Source: Saprospiraceae bacterium | GTDB lineage: Bacteria > Bacteroidota > Bacteroidia > Chitinophagales > Saprospiraceae | Direction of reading: 5' to 3' | Length of the DNA: 64,000 nucleotides | Assembly: GCA_016715105.1 (NCBI GenBank) | Contig: JADKBO010000006.1 | Span: 186,001 to 250,000, forward strand | In this document: one piece after another, positions 48,070-57,138 of the stretch | How the letters are laid out: every line of letters starts with the position of its first letter | Numbering within the stretch: position 1 is the first letter of the stretch | Made by a program: the position numbers and the translations under genes | The notes under the pieces: generated by a model | What the model was told of the DNA's origin: nothing | Database searches by the model: none | What the model saw: only the letters and a program-made list of their open reading frames with translations

Positions 48070-48351
48070 ATGAAATTTACTAAATCAACGCTTGATAAAA
48101 TCGAACGTATTTTTGAAGAACAGGAATATGTTGTCAGATATGAAAAAGGGAACTTCAATTCTGGTTATTGTCTGGTAGAAGATAAAAAGATAGCAGTCAT
48201 CAATAAGTTTTTTGATGTGGAAGCAAGAATCAATGTTTTGTTGGACATTTTATCCACGATACAGATAAATGAAGCGTTGATGACCAAAGAATCTGCATTG
48301 ACATTCAGGCAAATTCTGAAAAAAATCCAAACAGAAAGTATAGAAGAGTGA
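48070..48351 (+). CDS. Conserved hypothetical protein
   Basis: 93 aa, no signal or membrane segment. It starts MKFTKSTLDKIERIFEEQEY, with GYCLVEDKKIAVINKFFDVE and a helical C-terminus. From memory, small proteins like this sit next to the same hydrolase in other Bacteroidota. It is tightly packed between rbfA and the hydrolase gene, whose GTG start overlaps its stop. Function unknown. Confidence 0.8.
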   Translation: MKFTKSTLDKIERIFEEQEYVVRYEKGNFNSGYCLVEDKKIAVINKFFDVEARINVLLDILSTIQINEALMTKESALTFRQILKKIQTESIEE

Positions 48352-49112
48352 AATTGATATTTTTAGGAACCGGAACATCACAAGGAGTGCCTGTCATTGG
48401 ATGCGACTGCCATGTATGTGTCTCGGCTGACCCTAAAGATAAACGCTACCGCACATCAGCCTATGTGGAATCTGAAGGTAGCCATATTGTCATCGATGTT
48501 TCACCAGATTTCAGATCACAAATGTTGGCCTCAAATATCAAAAAAGTGGATGCAATTTTATTCACTCACGAGCACAATGACCACGTGGCAGGTTTAGACG
48601 ACGTGAGGCCATTCAATTTCATGGACCAAAAGCCAATGAAAATTTTTGGCGAACAACGGGTGATTGACGATATAAAACATAGGTTTGCCTACGTCTTCAA
48701 TGCAAATCCATATCCAGGCGCCCCAAGGGTTGAAGTTCAAATCATAGAGCAGGATACACCTTTCAACATTAACCAGACCCACATTTTACCCATCAGAATT
48801 CAACACGGTAATCTTCCCATATTAGGTTATAGAATAGAAAATACAGCATATCTTACTGATGTGAAACAAATCCCCGAAAGTGAATTTGCAAAGTTGCAAG
48901 ATTTAGAAGTGTTGATAATCAGTGCCCTGAGAATAGAGCCTCATTATTCTCATAATTCCTTGTCTGAAAGTTTGGAAGTAATCAAACGATTGAATCCTCA
49001 AAAGGCATATCTGACGCACATGAGTCATCACATAGGTCGACATGTAGAGATTCAAGCATTGTTGCCAGAAAATGTTTTCGCTGCTTATGATGGATTAATA
49101 CTGGAAGTTTAA
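48348..49112 (+). CDS. Metallo-beta-lactamase-fold hydrolase, PhnP-like
   Basis: 254 aa from the GTG at 48348 (GTGA overlap with the upstream stop). It starts KLIFLGTGTSQGVPVIGCDC, carries the metal motif FTHEHNDHVAGLDD, and has HGNLPILGYRI and YLTHMSHHIGRH near the end, typical of the PhnP/cyclic phosphate phosphodiesterase group. Zinc-binding cysteines near the N-terminus (CDCHVC) are visible. Substrate unknown. Its stop overlaps that of the convergent gene by 4 bp. Confidence 0.88.
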   Translation: MKLIFLGTGTSQGVPVIGCDCHVCVSADPKDKRYRTSAYVESEGSHIVIDVSPDFRSQMLASNIKKVDAILFTHEHNDHVAGLDDVRPFNFMDQKPMKIFGEQRVIDDIKHRFAYVFNANPYPGAPRVEVQIIEQDTPFNINQTHILPIRIQHGNLPILGYRIENTAYLTDVKQIPESEFAKLQDLEVLIISALRIEPHYSHNSLSESLEVIKRLNPQKAYLTHMSHHIGRHVEIQALLPENVFAAYDGLILEV

Positions 49113-49972
49113 AACCTAAAGCCGATACCTACTTCGATACCAGTGGTGACGTCTTTGTCCTTTCTTCTGATGTACGAGTTGTCTTCATTCAAATTGATCA
49201 ATGACCGGTCTGCTTTGGTTTTTGTAATGTCTAGGAAACCATAATTAAATCTGGCTCCCATGTAAAAACCTCTGTTGATGAAATAATTCATACCGACAGT
49301 ACCAGTAATGTCAAACCAATTGAATTTTGAATCGTCCTTGTTGAGCTCTTGATAATAGGCTCCAGCATATTTGGGTATTCCCACTCTATTACCTTCTACT
49401 AAGATGGTAATTGGTCTTGCAGAACCAAGGTTTGAAAGTTGCGATGCACTTTTTGGTTCATCATTATAATATCTATAATCCAATGATTGTCTGAAGGTGA
49501 TATTATTTGGGTTTTGATCAGATTCAAATCTTAAGGTTCCTCTTCCGATGGGGTTCACCAGAAAGTTGAATGCAAAACCACCAAAAATCTCTAGTTTAGG
49601 ATGTAATTGATAAGCTGCCACTATTGGCATTCCTATAATTCCATTGGAAACATCCAAGTCAATGGTAGACTTTCCGCGCTCGAAAACTGTTCTACCATCT
49701 GCTAAATATATCAAATAATAACTATTACCATCAAAATTTGTCTTAGACCCAGTTTGTGAATACAACAACTCAAATCTGAGCATGAATTTATTGGTAAACT
49801 TATAGCCATAGTTTACGCCAAAGTGAAATCCATTTGAGTAACCATAGCTTTCGCCTACCTCAAGTGGACCGCTAAATTTAGAATAATTGAGCCCTGCTCG
49901 TACGCCTACAGACTGTGCTTTCACACCAATCGTACTAAAAAGCAATGCTGCAATCAACACAAAATACTTCAT
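49109..49972 (-). CDS. Outer-membrane beta-barrel protein (PorT-like size)
   Basis: 287 aa, signal peptide 1-19 (ending VKAQ). Barrel-like strands: VGVRAGLNYSKFSG, FHFGVNYGYKFTNKFMLRFE, LEIFGGFAFNFL, MGARFNYGFLD and a C-terminal GIEVGIGFRF with terminal Phe. A TACCTTTG promoter box lies 21 bp upstream. Function unknown. Confidence 0.85.
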   Translation of the reverse strand: MKYFVLIAALLFSTIGVKAQSVGVRAGLNYSKFSGPLEVGESYGYSNGFHFGVNYGYKFTNKFMLRFELLYSQTGSKTNFDGNSYYLIYLADGRTVFERGKSTIDLDVSNGIIGMPIVAAYQLHPKLEIFGGFAFNFLVNPIGRGTLRFESDQNPNNITFRQSLDYRYYNDEPKSASQLSNLGSARPITILVEGNRVGIPKYAGAYYQELNKDDSKFNWFDITGTVGMNYFINRGFYMGARFNYGFLDITKTKADRSLINLNEDNSYIRRKDKDVTTGIEVGIGFRF

Positions 49973-49993
49973 ATCATTTCTTTATAAGAGCCG

Positions 49994-50001
49994 CAAAGGT
50001 A
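49994..50001 (-). promoter_or_regulatory. -7 promoter box of the barrel gene at 49109-49972
   Basis: TACCTTTG on the minus strand, 21 bp before the ATG. Confidence 0.5.
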
Positions 50002-50151
50002 ATGATTACTCAAAGTGTACCTACTTTGCTTAAACTAAATTTCAATAAATTTTAATAATTTGGGACTAAAGTCTAACGTAAGGCTGAGTATAAACGCGTA
50101 TTAATGAAGTCTTAAATTCCAAAATATAATATTTTGAAACTGTTTTTAATG

Positions 50152-50189
50152 AAAAAAGGCCTTTTGGTCAATTCCAAAAAGCCTTTTTT
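50152..50189 (-). terminator. Rho-independent terminator of the gene at 50210-50704
   Basis: AAAAAAGGCCTTTTGG / CCAAAAAGCCTTTTTT with a 6-nt loop, a 16-bp stem with one mismatch and A/T tracts on both sides. It begins 21 bp past the stop. Confidence 0.85.
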
Positions 50190-50209
50190 ATATTGTTTCT
50201 GCTAAAGAT

Positions 50210-50704
50210 CTATCTATTCAAAATATACCTTGCTGATAATGCACCATAACCTGCACCAAAACCAGTATAATATCCATTTCCTATAAAAAAGGTAGGAACC
50301 CAGTCCACAGAAACGTTTAAAGGAATATCCTCAAACACGTAATCTAGTCCTAAGTAGCCTTGAATACCAAAACCAATACCTCCTGCATCATCTAAGTAAG
50401 AACTATTGTAAGTATAAAAACTCACAATACCACCGCCACCATAATACCAGCGCAAGCCGGCAACCGATGGAATGTCTTTATGTATTTGATATGCCGCCGC
50501 ACCACTGATCCAACTACCAAAAACAAATGGTCTGAAGCCAAGATTTAGCTCAACCGCGTTTGTTTCATTAAGGAAAGTTTTGTAAGAAGCAGAAAAAGGA
50601 TAACCCAATCTGGCTCCTATTGCAGACTTGTATGACTGCGACATTAAATCATTGCTGATGCCTAAAGCCGCAACAATCGTAAGAATGAAAATAAATTTTC
50701 TCAT
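50210..50704 (-). CDS. Small outer-membrane beta-barrel protein
   Basis: 164 aa, signal peptide 1-23 (ending LMSQ). Barrel strands: SAIGARLGYPFSASYKTFL, AVELNLGFRPFVFG, GLRWYYGGGGIVSFY, IQGYLGLDYVF and a glycine/tyrosine-rich end. Monocistronic, with a TATCTTTG promoter box and its own terminator. Function unknown. Confidence 0.82.
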   Translation of the reverse strand: MRKFIFILTIVAALGISNDLMSQSYKSAIGARLGYPFSASYKTFLNETNAVELNLGFRPFVFGSWISGAAAYQIHKDIPSVAGLRWYYGGGGIVSFYTYNSSYLDDAGGIGFGIQGYLGLDYVFEDIPLNVSVDWVPTFFIGNGYYTGFGAGYGALSARYILNR

Positions 50705-50737
50705 TTGTATAAATTAATTTGGGTGATAAAATCACGT

Positions 50738-50745
50738 CAAAGATA
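50738..50745 (-). promoter_or_regulatory. -7 promoter box of the gene at 50210-50704
   Basis: TATCTTTG on the minus strand, 33 bp before the ATG. Confidence 0.5.
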
Positions 50746-50859
50746 TAAATTAACAATATGTTCCACTAGTTTTAAGAATATATATTTTCTTCACTTTTAT
50801 TTCTGAAAACGTCATAAATAAAACATTTGGAATGTTGTGTGAATAATAATCTGAGACTC

Positions 50860-50941
50860 AAAATTTTGTGTTTCTACGATTGGCCCTTCACATCTCATTT
50901 TGAAATAACATAAAATTACATTTGAGCAGACACAAAATTTT
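50860..50941. repeat. 12-bp inverted repeat in a gene-free stretch
   Basis: AAAATTTTGTGT (50860-50871) and ACACAAAATTTT (50930-50941), 58 bp apart, in the 369-bp gap 50705-51073. Nothing else in the gap is recognised. Confidence 0.5.
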
Positions 50942-51073
50942 ATGTTAGCTACATTGACCATTTATTATTCATTTTCAAAATTGAAATTCGTTGAAAGAAA
51001 ATATACTTTACCAGAGGGCAACTGAATAAACTATTTGTGCTTAACTTTATACCATGAATCCAAGGCGTTTTGC

Positions 51074-52156
51074 ATGAAAATAACTCCTATTCAGGCTCTT
51101 ATTCCAAAAAAGGATGTTGTTACAGATATTAATACATTTTTTAAATCAGTAAAAGAGGAGTTCACTACTGGTTTGAAGGATACTTTTTTTGATCTACAAG
51201 ATTCCAAAAATTACTATCTCTATCAAATAAAAGGTGAGGATTCAAGTTCCATTGGCTTGGTTTGTCAAATAGATCGAACCTCAATTTTGGAAAATAAAAT
51301 ATTGAAGCACGAACAAATCATCAAAGAAAAGTCAGAATTACTACAGGGGTTTATAAAACAATCTGGGGCCATGACCAAGCCAATCATGACTTTTCATCAA
51401 AATGACGAATTTTTATTACAGAAATATCATGAGATCATCCATGGCAGTGCTCCAATCTTTCAAATCAAAATTGGCGAAGAGCATCACGAAATCTATAAAA
51501 TAACTGATCCCATTACCATCAATGCCATAGAATCAAGATTTGAATCAATAATCCCAGATGCCTTTATTGCAGACGGACACCACCGATTTGATTCTATGCA
51601 AAACATCCTAGAGGAAAATGAAAATATAGAAGGTATAGTTGTCGTACTTTTTGGAGCCAATCAAATAAAAGTGGAGCCCTATAATAAATTGATCTTAGGC
51701 TTGTCGATGGCAGAAAGTGATGCGCTCAAGGCACAATTTGATAAAATAGGAAAACTCACATCACTCACCTCTATGTCCTTGCCAAAAAATCCCCATGACA
51801 TCACACTTTTGCTTGGCAATCAAGCTTTTTTACTGGAACTTACAGCAGACATCCTCAAAAAATACCAAGTTCAAACACTTCCAATCATTGATTTAGAAGT
51901 TCTTTCGAAGGAAATATTTTCAAAAGTGCTAGCCTTAGAAATGGATGACCAAAAAATCATGCACCTCAATAAAAGTCAAACTCAAGATTTTATCAGTGCA
52001 CCCAACGAAATTGGCACTTGTCTTTTTTGTTTTTATCCTGTTGATATTCTGGACATTATAAAAGTGTCACGGATGGGAATGGTTTTACCTCCAAAAAGTA
52101 CGTGGTTTGAACCAAAAGTCAGAAGCGGTATCATTGTAGGAAATTTTCACGAGTAG
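51074..52156 (+). CDS. DUF1015 family protein
   Basis: 360 aa from the ATG at 51074 (MKITPIQALIPKKDVV); an earlier in-frame ATG would add a leader unlike the family. DUF1015 features include NYYLYQIKGE, ILKHEQIIKEKSELLQGF and the conserved ADGHHRFDSM. No membrane segment. Function not established (sometimes annotated as an SpoIIAA-interacting or HTH protein). Confidence 0.85.
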   Translation: MKITPIQALIPKKDVVTDINTFFKSVKEEFTTGLKDTFFDLQDSKNYYLYQIKGEDSSSIGLVCQIDRTSILENKILKHEQIIKEKSELLQGFIKQSGAMTKPIMTFHQNDEFLLQKYHEIIHGSAPIFQIKIGEEHHEIYKITDPITINAIESRFESIIPDAFIADGHHRFDSMQNILEENENIEGIVVVLFGANQIKVEPYNKLILGLSMAESDALKAQFDKIGKLTSLTSMSLPKNPHDITLLLGNQAFLLELTADILKKYQVQTLPIIDLEVLSKEIFSKVLALEMDDQKIMHLNKSQTQDFISAPNEIGTCLFCFYPVDILDIIKVSRMGMVLPPKSTWFEPKVRSGIIVGNFHE

Positions 52157-52627
52157 TCTCCAGTTTGTCTCAAGAATAAGAGGATAGCCTTAAAAATAAA
52201 AAAAGACTATGCGTCGCAATACTCATTTTGGGGATCGTCTCCAGGTTAAGTCGGAAATTGGGATGACCACTACTTAAAATGTATATCTTATTTGGACACA
52301 TAGCCTTTTAACAAACTAGGATCTCGTAAAACAAACTTTTTTGCTTTAGAAAGTACAAATATAGTATATTATGTATTATAAAAAAATATAATATGATTTA
52401 TTTTTAAATTATTTTAAAATTTATGTTTTATGCCATGCTTTGATCATCTATTGCGGTCATTTCACACTACGTTTTAAACGGTTTGGGTTTTTGGCCGGTT
52501 CCAAAAACATATAACCATTTAAGAAGATGAAAATGCCCCTATAAACCCTCCAGTAAGTTCAAAAACAACAAGAGATTTTTCAATTCATATAGCAACCAAT
52601 TCTCCTGCCATGTGATATCTTTGCCAA
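52157..52627. other. Gene-free intergenic stretch with a -7 box
   Basis: 471 bp with no supported gene. TATCTTTG at 52616-52623 fits a -7 box but ends only 4 bp before the DoxX ATG, so that message would be nearly leaderless or start further upstream. Confidence 0.5.
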
Positions 52628-53045
52628 ATGAAAGACATTGCAGATTTAATTGGCAGAATATTTATTTCCTTGCTTTTCATATACGAAGCATTAGATACAT
52701 TACTGTTTTTTAACAATTCTAAGCACACCATGGAAGACTATGGGGTTTCTTATTATCCAAATATTCTGTTGGGGTCCATCATATTTTTATTGTTTTTGGG
52801 TAGTATATTGGTTTTGATTGGTTATTACGCCAGAGTAGGTGCATTTTTTTTTTGCTGGTGTATTGGCTTACATATACCGGGATCGTTTATTCTTTTTGGA
52901 ATGATCCGCCTCTTGTGCAAGGCTCAACGCTTTATACTTCATGCGCAATATCGCATTGAGTGGAGGATTATTGCTGCTCATTGCCAATGGCGCTGGCAAC
53001 TACAGTGTCAAAAGATTGATACACGTGATGCGGCTTCCAAAATAG
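52628..53045 (+). CDS. DoxX-like membrane protein (frameshifted twice)
   Basis: The N-terminus (MKDIADLIGRIFISLLFIYEA) and GYYARVGAFFF match DoxX/SURF4-like proteins. The frame leaves at the T10 run 52844-52853. The expected continuation LLVYWLTYTGIVYSFWNDPP is in a second frame, and MRNIALSGGLLLLIANGAG through HVMRLPK and stop (53043-53045) in the third, with a base missing near 52919-52920. Repaired, it is about 139 aa with four hydrophobic segments, the usual DoxX size. Its role is unknown (redox or thiol stress membrane protein in relatives). Confidence 0.8.
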
Positions 53046-53141
53046 CACATGCCTTAAATTTTTGCCCGCTTAAGCGAAAGAAATACAAGTACTCAACAAA
53101 CAAATTCAACTTGAGTACTGTCATGCAGTAAATAAATCTGT

Positions 53142-53149
53142 TACCTTTG
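53142..53149 (+). promoter_or_regulatory. -7 promoter box of the DUF5606 gene
   Basis: TACCTTTG, 26 bp before the ATG at 53176. Confidence 0.45.
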
Positions 53150-53175
53150 CCTTCCTAAAAATATAGCATACAAGT

Positions 53176-53577
53176 ATGAAGCTTAAAAATATCATAGCAG
53201 TCAGCGGTGAATCTGGCCTTTTTGAATTGGTCACAACAAAAAATAGTGGTTTGATCCTCAAGGATCCAAAGTCTGGAAAAACAAGTTTTTTTTCCATGAG
53301 GGCACATCAATTTACTCCATTGGAGACCATAGGGATTTATACAATGATGGATACCAGAGACATCAAAGATATTTTTGAGATCATGCGATCAAAAATTGCT
53401 GACCTTCCTTTGCCATCTGTAAAAGACGACAACAAGAAAATCATGTCTTATTTCGTTGAGATATTGCCAGACTATGATCGAGACAGAGTTTATCCAAGTG
53501 ATGTAAAGAAAGTCTTGAAGTGGTACAAGGCCATGGAAGAAAATGGTTTCTTCGATGCACATGATGAGGAAGAGTAA
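53176..53577 (+). CDS. DUF5606 family protein
   Basis: 133 aa cytoplasmic protein. It starts MKLKNIIAVSGESGLFELVT, then SMRAHQFTPLETIGIYTM and ILPDYDRDRVYPSDVKKVLKWY, the DUF5606 pattern known from Bacteroidota. It ends in an acidic tail (DAHDEEE). Function unknown. Confidence 0.85.
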   Translation: MKLKNIIAVSGESGLFELVTTKNSGLILKDPKSGKTSFFSMRAHQFTPLETIGIYTMMDTRDIKDIFEIMRSKIADLPLPSVKDDNKKIMSYFVEILPDYDRDRVYPSDVKKVLKWYKAMEENGFFDAHDEEE

Positions 53578-53603
53578 CTCTTTGTCATAAAAAGTAAAAT
53601 TTG

Positions 53604-54845
53604 ATGTCTTATTTTGTGAGAATTTGTTTGTTTTTTATTTGTGCAACCATTCTTTTTTCTTGCCGAAAAGAGGAAGTAATAGAAGTCGGAACTTTTGAAG
53701 TTTCGCTGAGTTCTACAAGTGCATCTGATAAAACAGTGAAACCACTTGAGGCATTTCGCACTACCATCAATGCATCTGCAGGCGCAGCTAACCTCAAAGG
53801 ATTACTCATCTTGCAAGATGGCGTTGCTGTAGATTTTCACAGAATCAAAATCAATGACAGGCCGCTCGAAGGCAATCCTTATATCATATATCCACCAGAT
53901 GACACTGGTTTTAAATTTGTGGTAGAAATCATCGCGCCTGATAAAACCGGAAACTACGTTTATACTTTCAAAGTTGTAGATTTCAGTGATGCAGTGATCA
54001 ATGTTTCTAGAAACATCAAAGTAGAAGCCGCTTCGCCAACTCTAAAGTACAATGGCCCAGAATTGGTCATCGTCAAAAAAGGAAACGAGGCTATTTATAA
54101 ACTCAATGGCCTTCCAAAAGATGGGAAATTGAGAACAATGGAGGTTTTGATCAATGGAATGCTGGTAGATAAAGCAAATATTTTATCTTTTGGTGCACAA
54201 AATCCTACGGCAAATCCTTTTAATCTAGACATTTCATTTGAGAACGGCTTTGACCGTGACCTCAAATTGGTTGCTCCTACAATGGCTGGAAATTATGTTT
54301 ACACCTTTATATTGACTGATGAGTTTGGTGCATCAGCCAGAGATTCCGCAGATATTTTAGTGGGAGAACCAGCAATAGAGTTGTTGACCAAGGATTTATA
54401 CAACATCGCAAAGGACAGTATTTCTGGAGGAATTTCTCTACTCACGGGAAATACTGGTAAACCTGATACCATGAATGGTCCCATCATCATTGATCTTGGA
54501 TTAGAAATAGGCAATGACGATCCAGCATCCAATTGGCTCAGACAAATAAGAGGAGGCAATGGTGTGGAAATAAGATATCTCAAAAATGGTGAAATGAACT
54601 TACCACAGACCTTTACTTATCAAAGGGTGGAAACACAAGAACAAATTGCTTTATTATTTGAAAATAATGGCATTTCCTTTACAAAAAAAGATGCTCAAAA
54701 CAGGCTGATTTCAGACCCGCTGCAAATAGGTCAAATTTTAGTTGTAAAATTTGGCCTCACAAAATATTTCTTAGTGGAGATTGTTTTGGTGAGTAGCGAT
54801 GCCAGCAATAATGATGATTATTATCGATTTAATATCAAACAGTAA
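53604..54845 (+). CDS. Hypothetical lipoprotein with two Ig-like repeats
   Basis: 413 aa from the ATG at 53604. Lipobox TILFSCRKEE near residue 20. Two internal modules share a pattern: FKFVVEIIAPDKTGNYVYTF then VKVEAASPTL, and DLKLVAPTMAGNYVYTFILT then ILVGEPAIEL. These look like consecutive beta-sandwich domains. The C-terminal part (about 260-413) has no recognised family. Likely attached to the outer membrane. Confidence 0.75.
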   Translation: MSYFVRICLFFICATILFSCRKEEVIEVGTFEVSLSSTSASDKTVKPLEAFRTTINASAGAANLKGLLILQDGVAVDFHRIKINDRPLEGNPYIIYPPDDTGFKFVVEIIAPDKTGNYVYTFKVVDFSDAVINVSRNIKVEAASPTLKYNGPELVIVKKGNEAIYKLNGLPKDGKLRTMEVLINGMLVDKANILSFGAQNPTANPFNLDISFENGFDRDLKLVAPTMAGNYVYTFILTDEFGASARDSADILVGEPAIELLTKDLYNIAKDSISGGISLLTGNTGKPDTMNGPIIIDLGLEIGNDDPASNWLRQIRGGNGVEIRYLKNGEMNLPQTFTYQRVETQEQIALLFENNGISFTKKDAQNRLISDPLQIGQILVVKFGLTKYFLVEIVLVSSDASNNDDYYRFNIKQ

Positions 54846-54863
54846 TTCAAATCTGATCAACTA

Positions 54864-55142
54864 TTATTTACAGATGAGTTCGTCTGCTTCTTTTTTGGCG
54901 GCCGCTATATCAGCTGCATTCACTTGGGGGCAGCCGTCTACTTTATTGAGATAATTGGTTAAGGCGGTCCTGTAAAGTTCACAATTTTCCTTACTCTGGC
55001 TCACAGAATATGCATTTGCCGCATCAGACAATGTTCCCGCTGCAATAGACAAGTCTACTATGTTGCAAGTGGAAGTAAGGTTACCCTCTTTCTCACAACT
55101 GATTACCCCAACCAATAAAAGTAAACTCAATAATTTCTTCAT
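54864..55142 (-). CDS. Small hypothetical lipoprotein
   Basis: 92 aa from the ATG at 55142 (MKKLLSLLLLVGVISCEKEG), lipobox GVISC. The mature part is helical with cysteines in TCNIVD, ENCELYRT, DGCPQV and the C-terminal ELICK. Unknown function; similar small four-Cys lipoproteins are common in Bacteroidota. Confidence 0.72.
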   Translation of the reverse strand: MKKLLSLLLLVGVISCEKEGNLTSTCNIVDLSIAAGTLSDAANAYSVSQSKENCELYRTALTNYLNKVDGCPQVNAADIAAAKKEADELICK

Positions 55143-55358
55143 ATTTGAAATTTCAGGCAAGTTAGTGAAAAAGAACAGAAGTTTATGAAATGGATGAATG
55201 TAAAGCTTCTGACATTTATTAAATTATTGTGTTTTGAATAAAATAGCAGTAGAATTTCACCAAAAAGCAAAAACTCCACCAAATACTTTCTGCTCCTTGT
55301 CACTCAAAGTATATTATTTTGTATTAGCAGAAAATGTTATACTTCATAGAATTTTTAA

Positions 55359-55366
55359 TATTTTTG
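55359..55366 (+). promoter_or_regulatory. -7 promoter box of mscL
   Basis: TATTTTTG, 35 bp before the ATG. Confidence 0.45.
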
Positions 55367-55400
55367 GAGTTATTAACTAACAACTACAATATTTTGAGGT

Positions 55401-55769
55401 ATGATTAAGGAATTTAAAGATTTTATCATGAAAGGCAACGTGCTTGATTTGGCCGTTGCAGTCATTATTGGTGGAGCATTTGGAAAAATTATTTCTTCTT
55501 TGGTAGAAGACATCATCACACCACTTATACTCAAACCATCATTGGAAGCAGCTGGAGTAGCGAGTATTGAAGAATGGGCTCCGGGAGGAATATTTTTGGG
55601 TAAATTTTTGGGTGCTGCCATTTCATTTTTGGTGATTGCATTTGTCATGTTTTTGATCATCAAGTCTTTCAACAAATTAAATAAACCGGCACCAGCAGAA
55701 CCGGCAGCTCCTGCAGGACCTACAGAAACTGAACTTTTGATTCAAATCAGAGATCTTTTGAAAAAATAA
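55401..55769 (+). CDS. mscL: Large-conductance mechanosensitive channel
   Basis: 122 aa. It opens under membrane tension to release solutes in osmotic downshock. MIKEFKDFIMKGNVLDLAVAVIIGGAFGKI forms the N-terminal helix and TM1, VEDIITPLI follows, and TM2 is FLGAAISFLVIAFVMFLIIK with the basic-free C-terminal helix TELLIQIRDLLKK. Length normal. Followed by a terminator. Confidence 0.96.
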   Translation: MIKEFKDFIMKGNVLDLAVAVIIGGAFGKIISSLVEDIITPLILKPSLEAAGVASIEEWAPGGIFLGKFLGAAISFLVIAFVMFLIIKSFNKLNKPAPAEPAAPAGPTETELLIQIRDLLKK

Positions 55770-55788
55770 TTTAAGTTTCCAAAAGCAT

Positions 55789-55825
55789 AAAAGGCCAAAT
55801 CTTGACAAGGTTTGGCCTTTCTATT
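55789..55825 (+). terminator. Rho-independent terminator of mscL
   Basis: AAAGGCCAAA / TTTGGCCTTT with an 11-nt loop, 20 bp past the stop, followed by a short T-containing run. Confidence 0.8.
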
Positions 55826-55931
55826 TTAAAAAAAGCACCGAAATATTTCGATTTTATTTCGTCATCAAAAATATGCTACTTTTATGGATTGAAAGCTGAG
55901 ATATAAATAATTGCATAAAATATTTAAAAAA

Positions 55932-56796
55932 ATGAAGTGGAGTCCTTTTTTAGTGCTTACTATTGTATGCTGTTGTAATTGGGCTATCAGCCAAGGAGTT
56001 ACAACCACTCAAGACCTTATTTATGCAAGAAGCCCCCAAGGTGAACTTCATTTGGATTTGTATTTGCCGCAGAACGCTAAAAAAGATTTTCTCATCATCT
56101 GGGTTCATGGAGGAGCTTGGAAAAGTGGTGATAAAATGAATCCTCCAAAAACATTGGTTGACCAAGGATATGCGATGGCGAGCATCAATTATCGCTTAAG
56201 TACTGAGGCAATATTTCCAGCACAAATACATGACATAAAAGCTGCCATAAGGTATTTAAGAGCCAATGCAAAAAGTTTTGGATTGAGTGCCAAGAACGTC
56301 ATTTTATGGGGTTCTTCAGCCGGAGGTCATTTGGTTGCTCTGGCAGGCTTGTCCAATGGAGACAAATATTTGGAAGGGGTTTTGGGAAATTATCAAAGTT
56401 TTTCCTCAGACGTGCAAGGTATTATCGACTTTTATGGACCCACCAACCTGGAAAGCATTTTGGATCAATCAACCCCTCATGGCTTAGAGGTTCGCATACC
56501 TGCACTGCAATTACTTTATGGGGCAGACCCGTTGACATCCAAAGACATTGCAAAAAATGCTCTCCTCTTCAATACGTTGATGCAGACGATCCTCCGATAT
56601 TCATAGCACATGGGGATCAAGACAACCAGGTGCCAATCAATCAATCCATCGAGTTGTTTGGTCAATGTAGAAAATCAGACTTAAACGTGGTTTTGGAATT
56701 TGTGTACGGTAATGGGCATGGTGGCTATGGCTTTGAAAGCAATGAAATGACCCAAAATTGACGCAGTTCATACTTGGCATCGAGGAAAAAAACTAA
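55932..56796 (+). CDS. Secreted alpha/beta-hydrolase, carboxylesterase/BD-FAE-like (frameshifted)
   Basis: About 288 aa when repaired. Signal peptide from the ATG at 55932 (MKWSPFLVLTIVCCCNWAIS). Oxyanion motif VHGGAWKSGD, nucleophile elbow WGSSAGGHL, and in the second frame the acid DADDPPIFIAHGDQD and a GNGHGGYGF histidine, as in HGG-type esterases. The frame shifts near 56559-56562 (one T missing) and again at the A4 run 56754-56757 (one A missing). Repair of the latter adds KLTQFILGIEEKN and a stop at 56794-56796. Confidence 0.82.
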
Positions 56797-57010
56797 TCAT
56801 TCAAAATAAAAAGACAAAAATCCCGAACCTAGAAATTGAAACTTTGACATTACACCTACCATAATATAAGAAAGAAAAAAATCGAAGAGTTCTATCTGAC
56901 TGTTGTGAGATAAAAACAATTATCCATAAAAGCTTGATATTTCCACCTTTACAAAGACCTGTAACAGAAATATAACGCTTGATATATAAAAATATCCAGA
57001 AAATTATTAG

Positions 57011-57018
57011 TATCTTTG
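57011..57018 (+). promoter_or_regulatory. -7 promoter box for the glycogen-synthase-like operon
   Basis: TATCTTTG, 120 bp before the ATG at 57139. The 342-bp gap 56797-57138 shows nothing else recognisable. Confidence 0.45.
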
Positions 57019-57138
57019 CACCACCTTTTCAGAAAGGGATATCAATAAAATTTGGGGAAGGAGTCTATTTACAAAAATCTAGTGCCAAAATGATGGTCCT
57101 AGGATTTGAAATAAAAGAACGTATTTTAAAAACAGAGG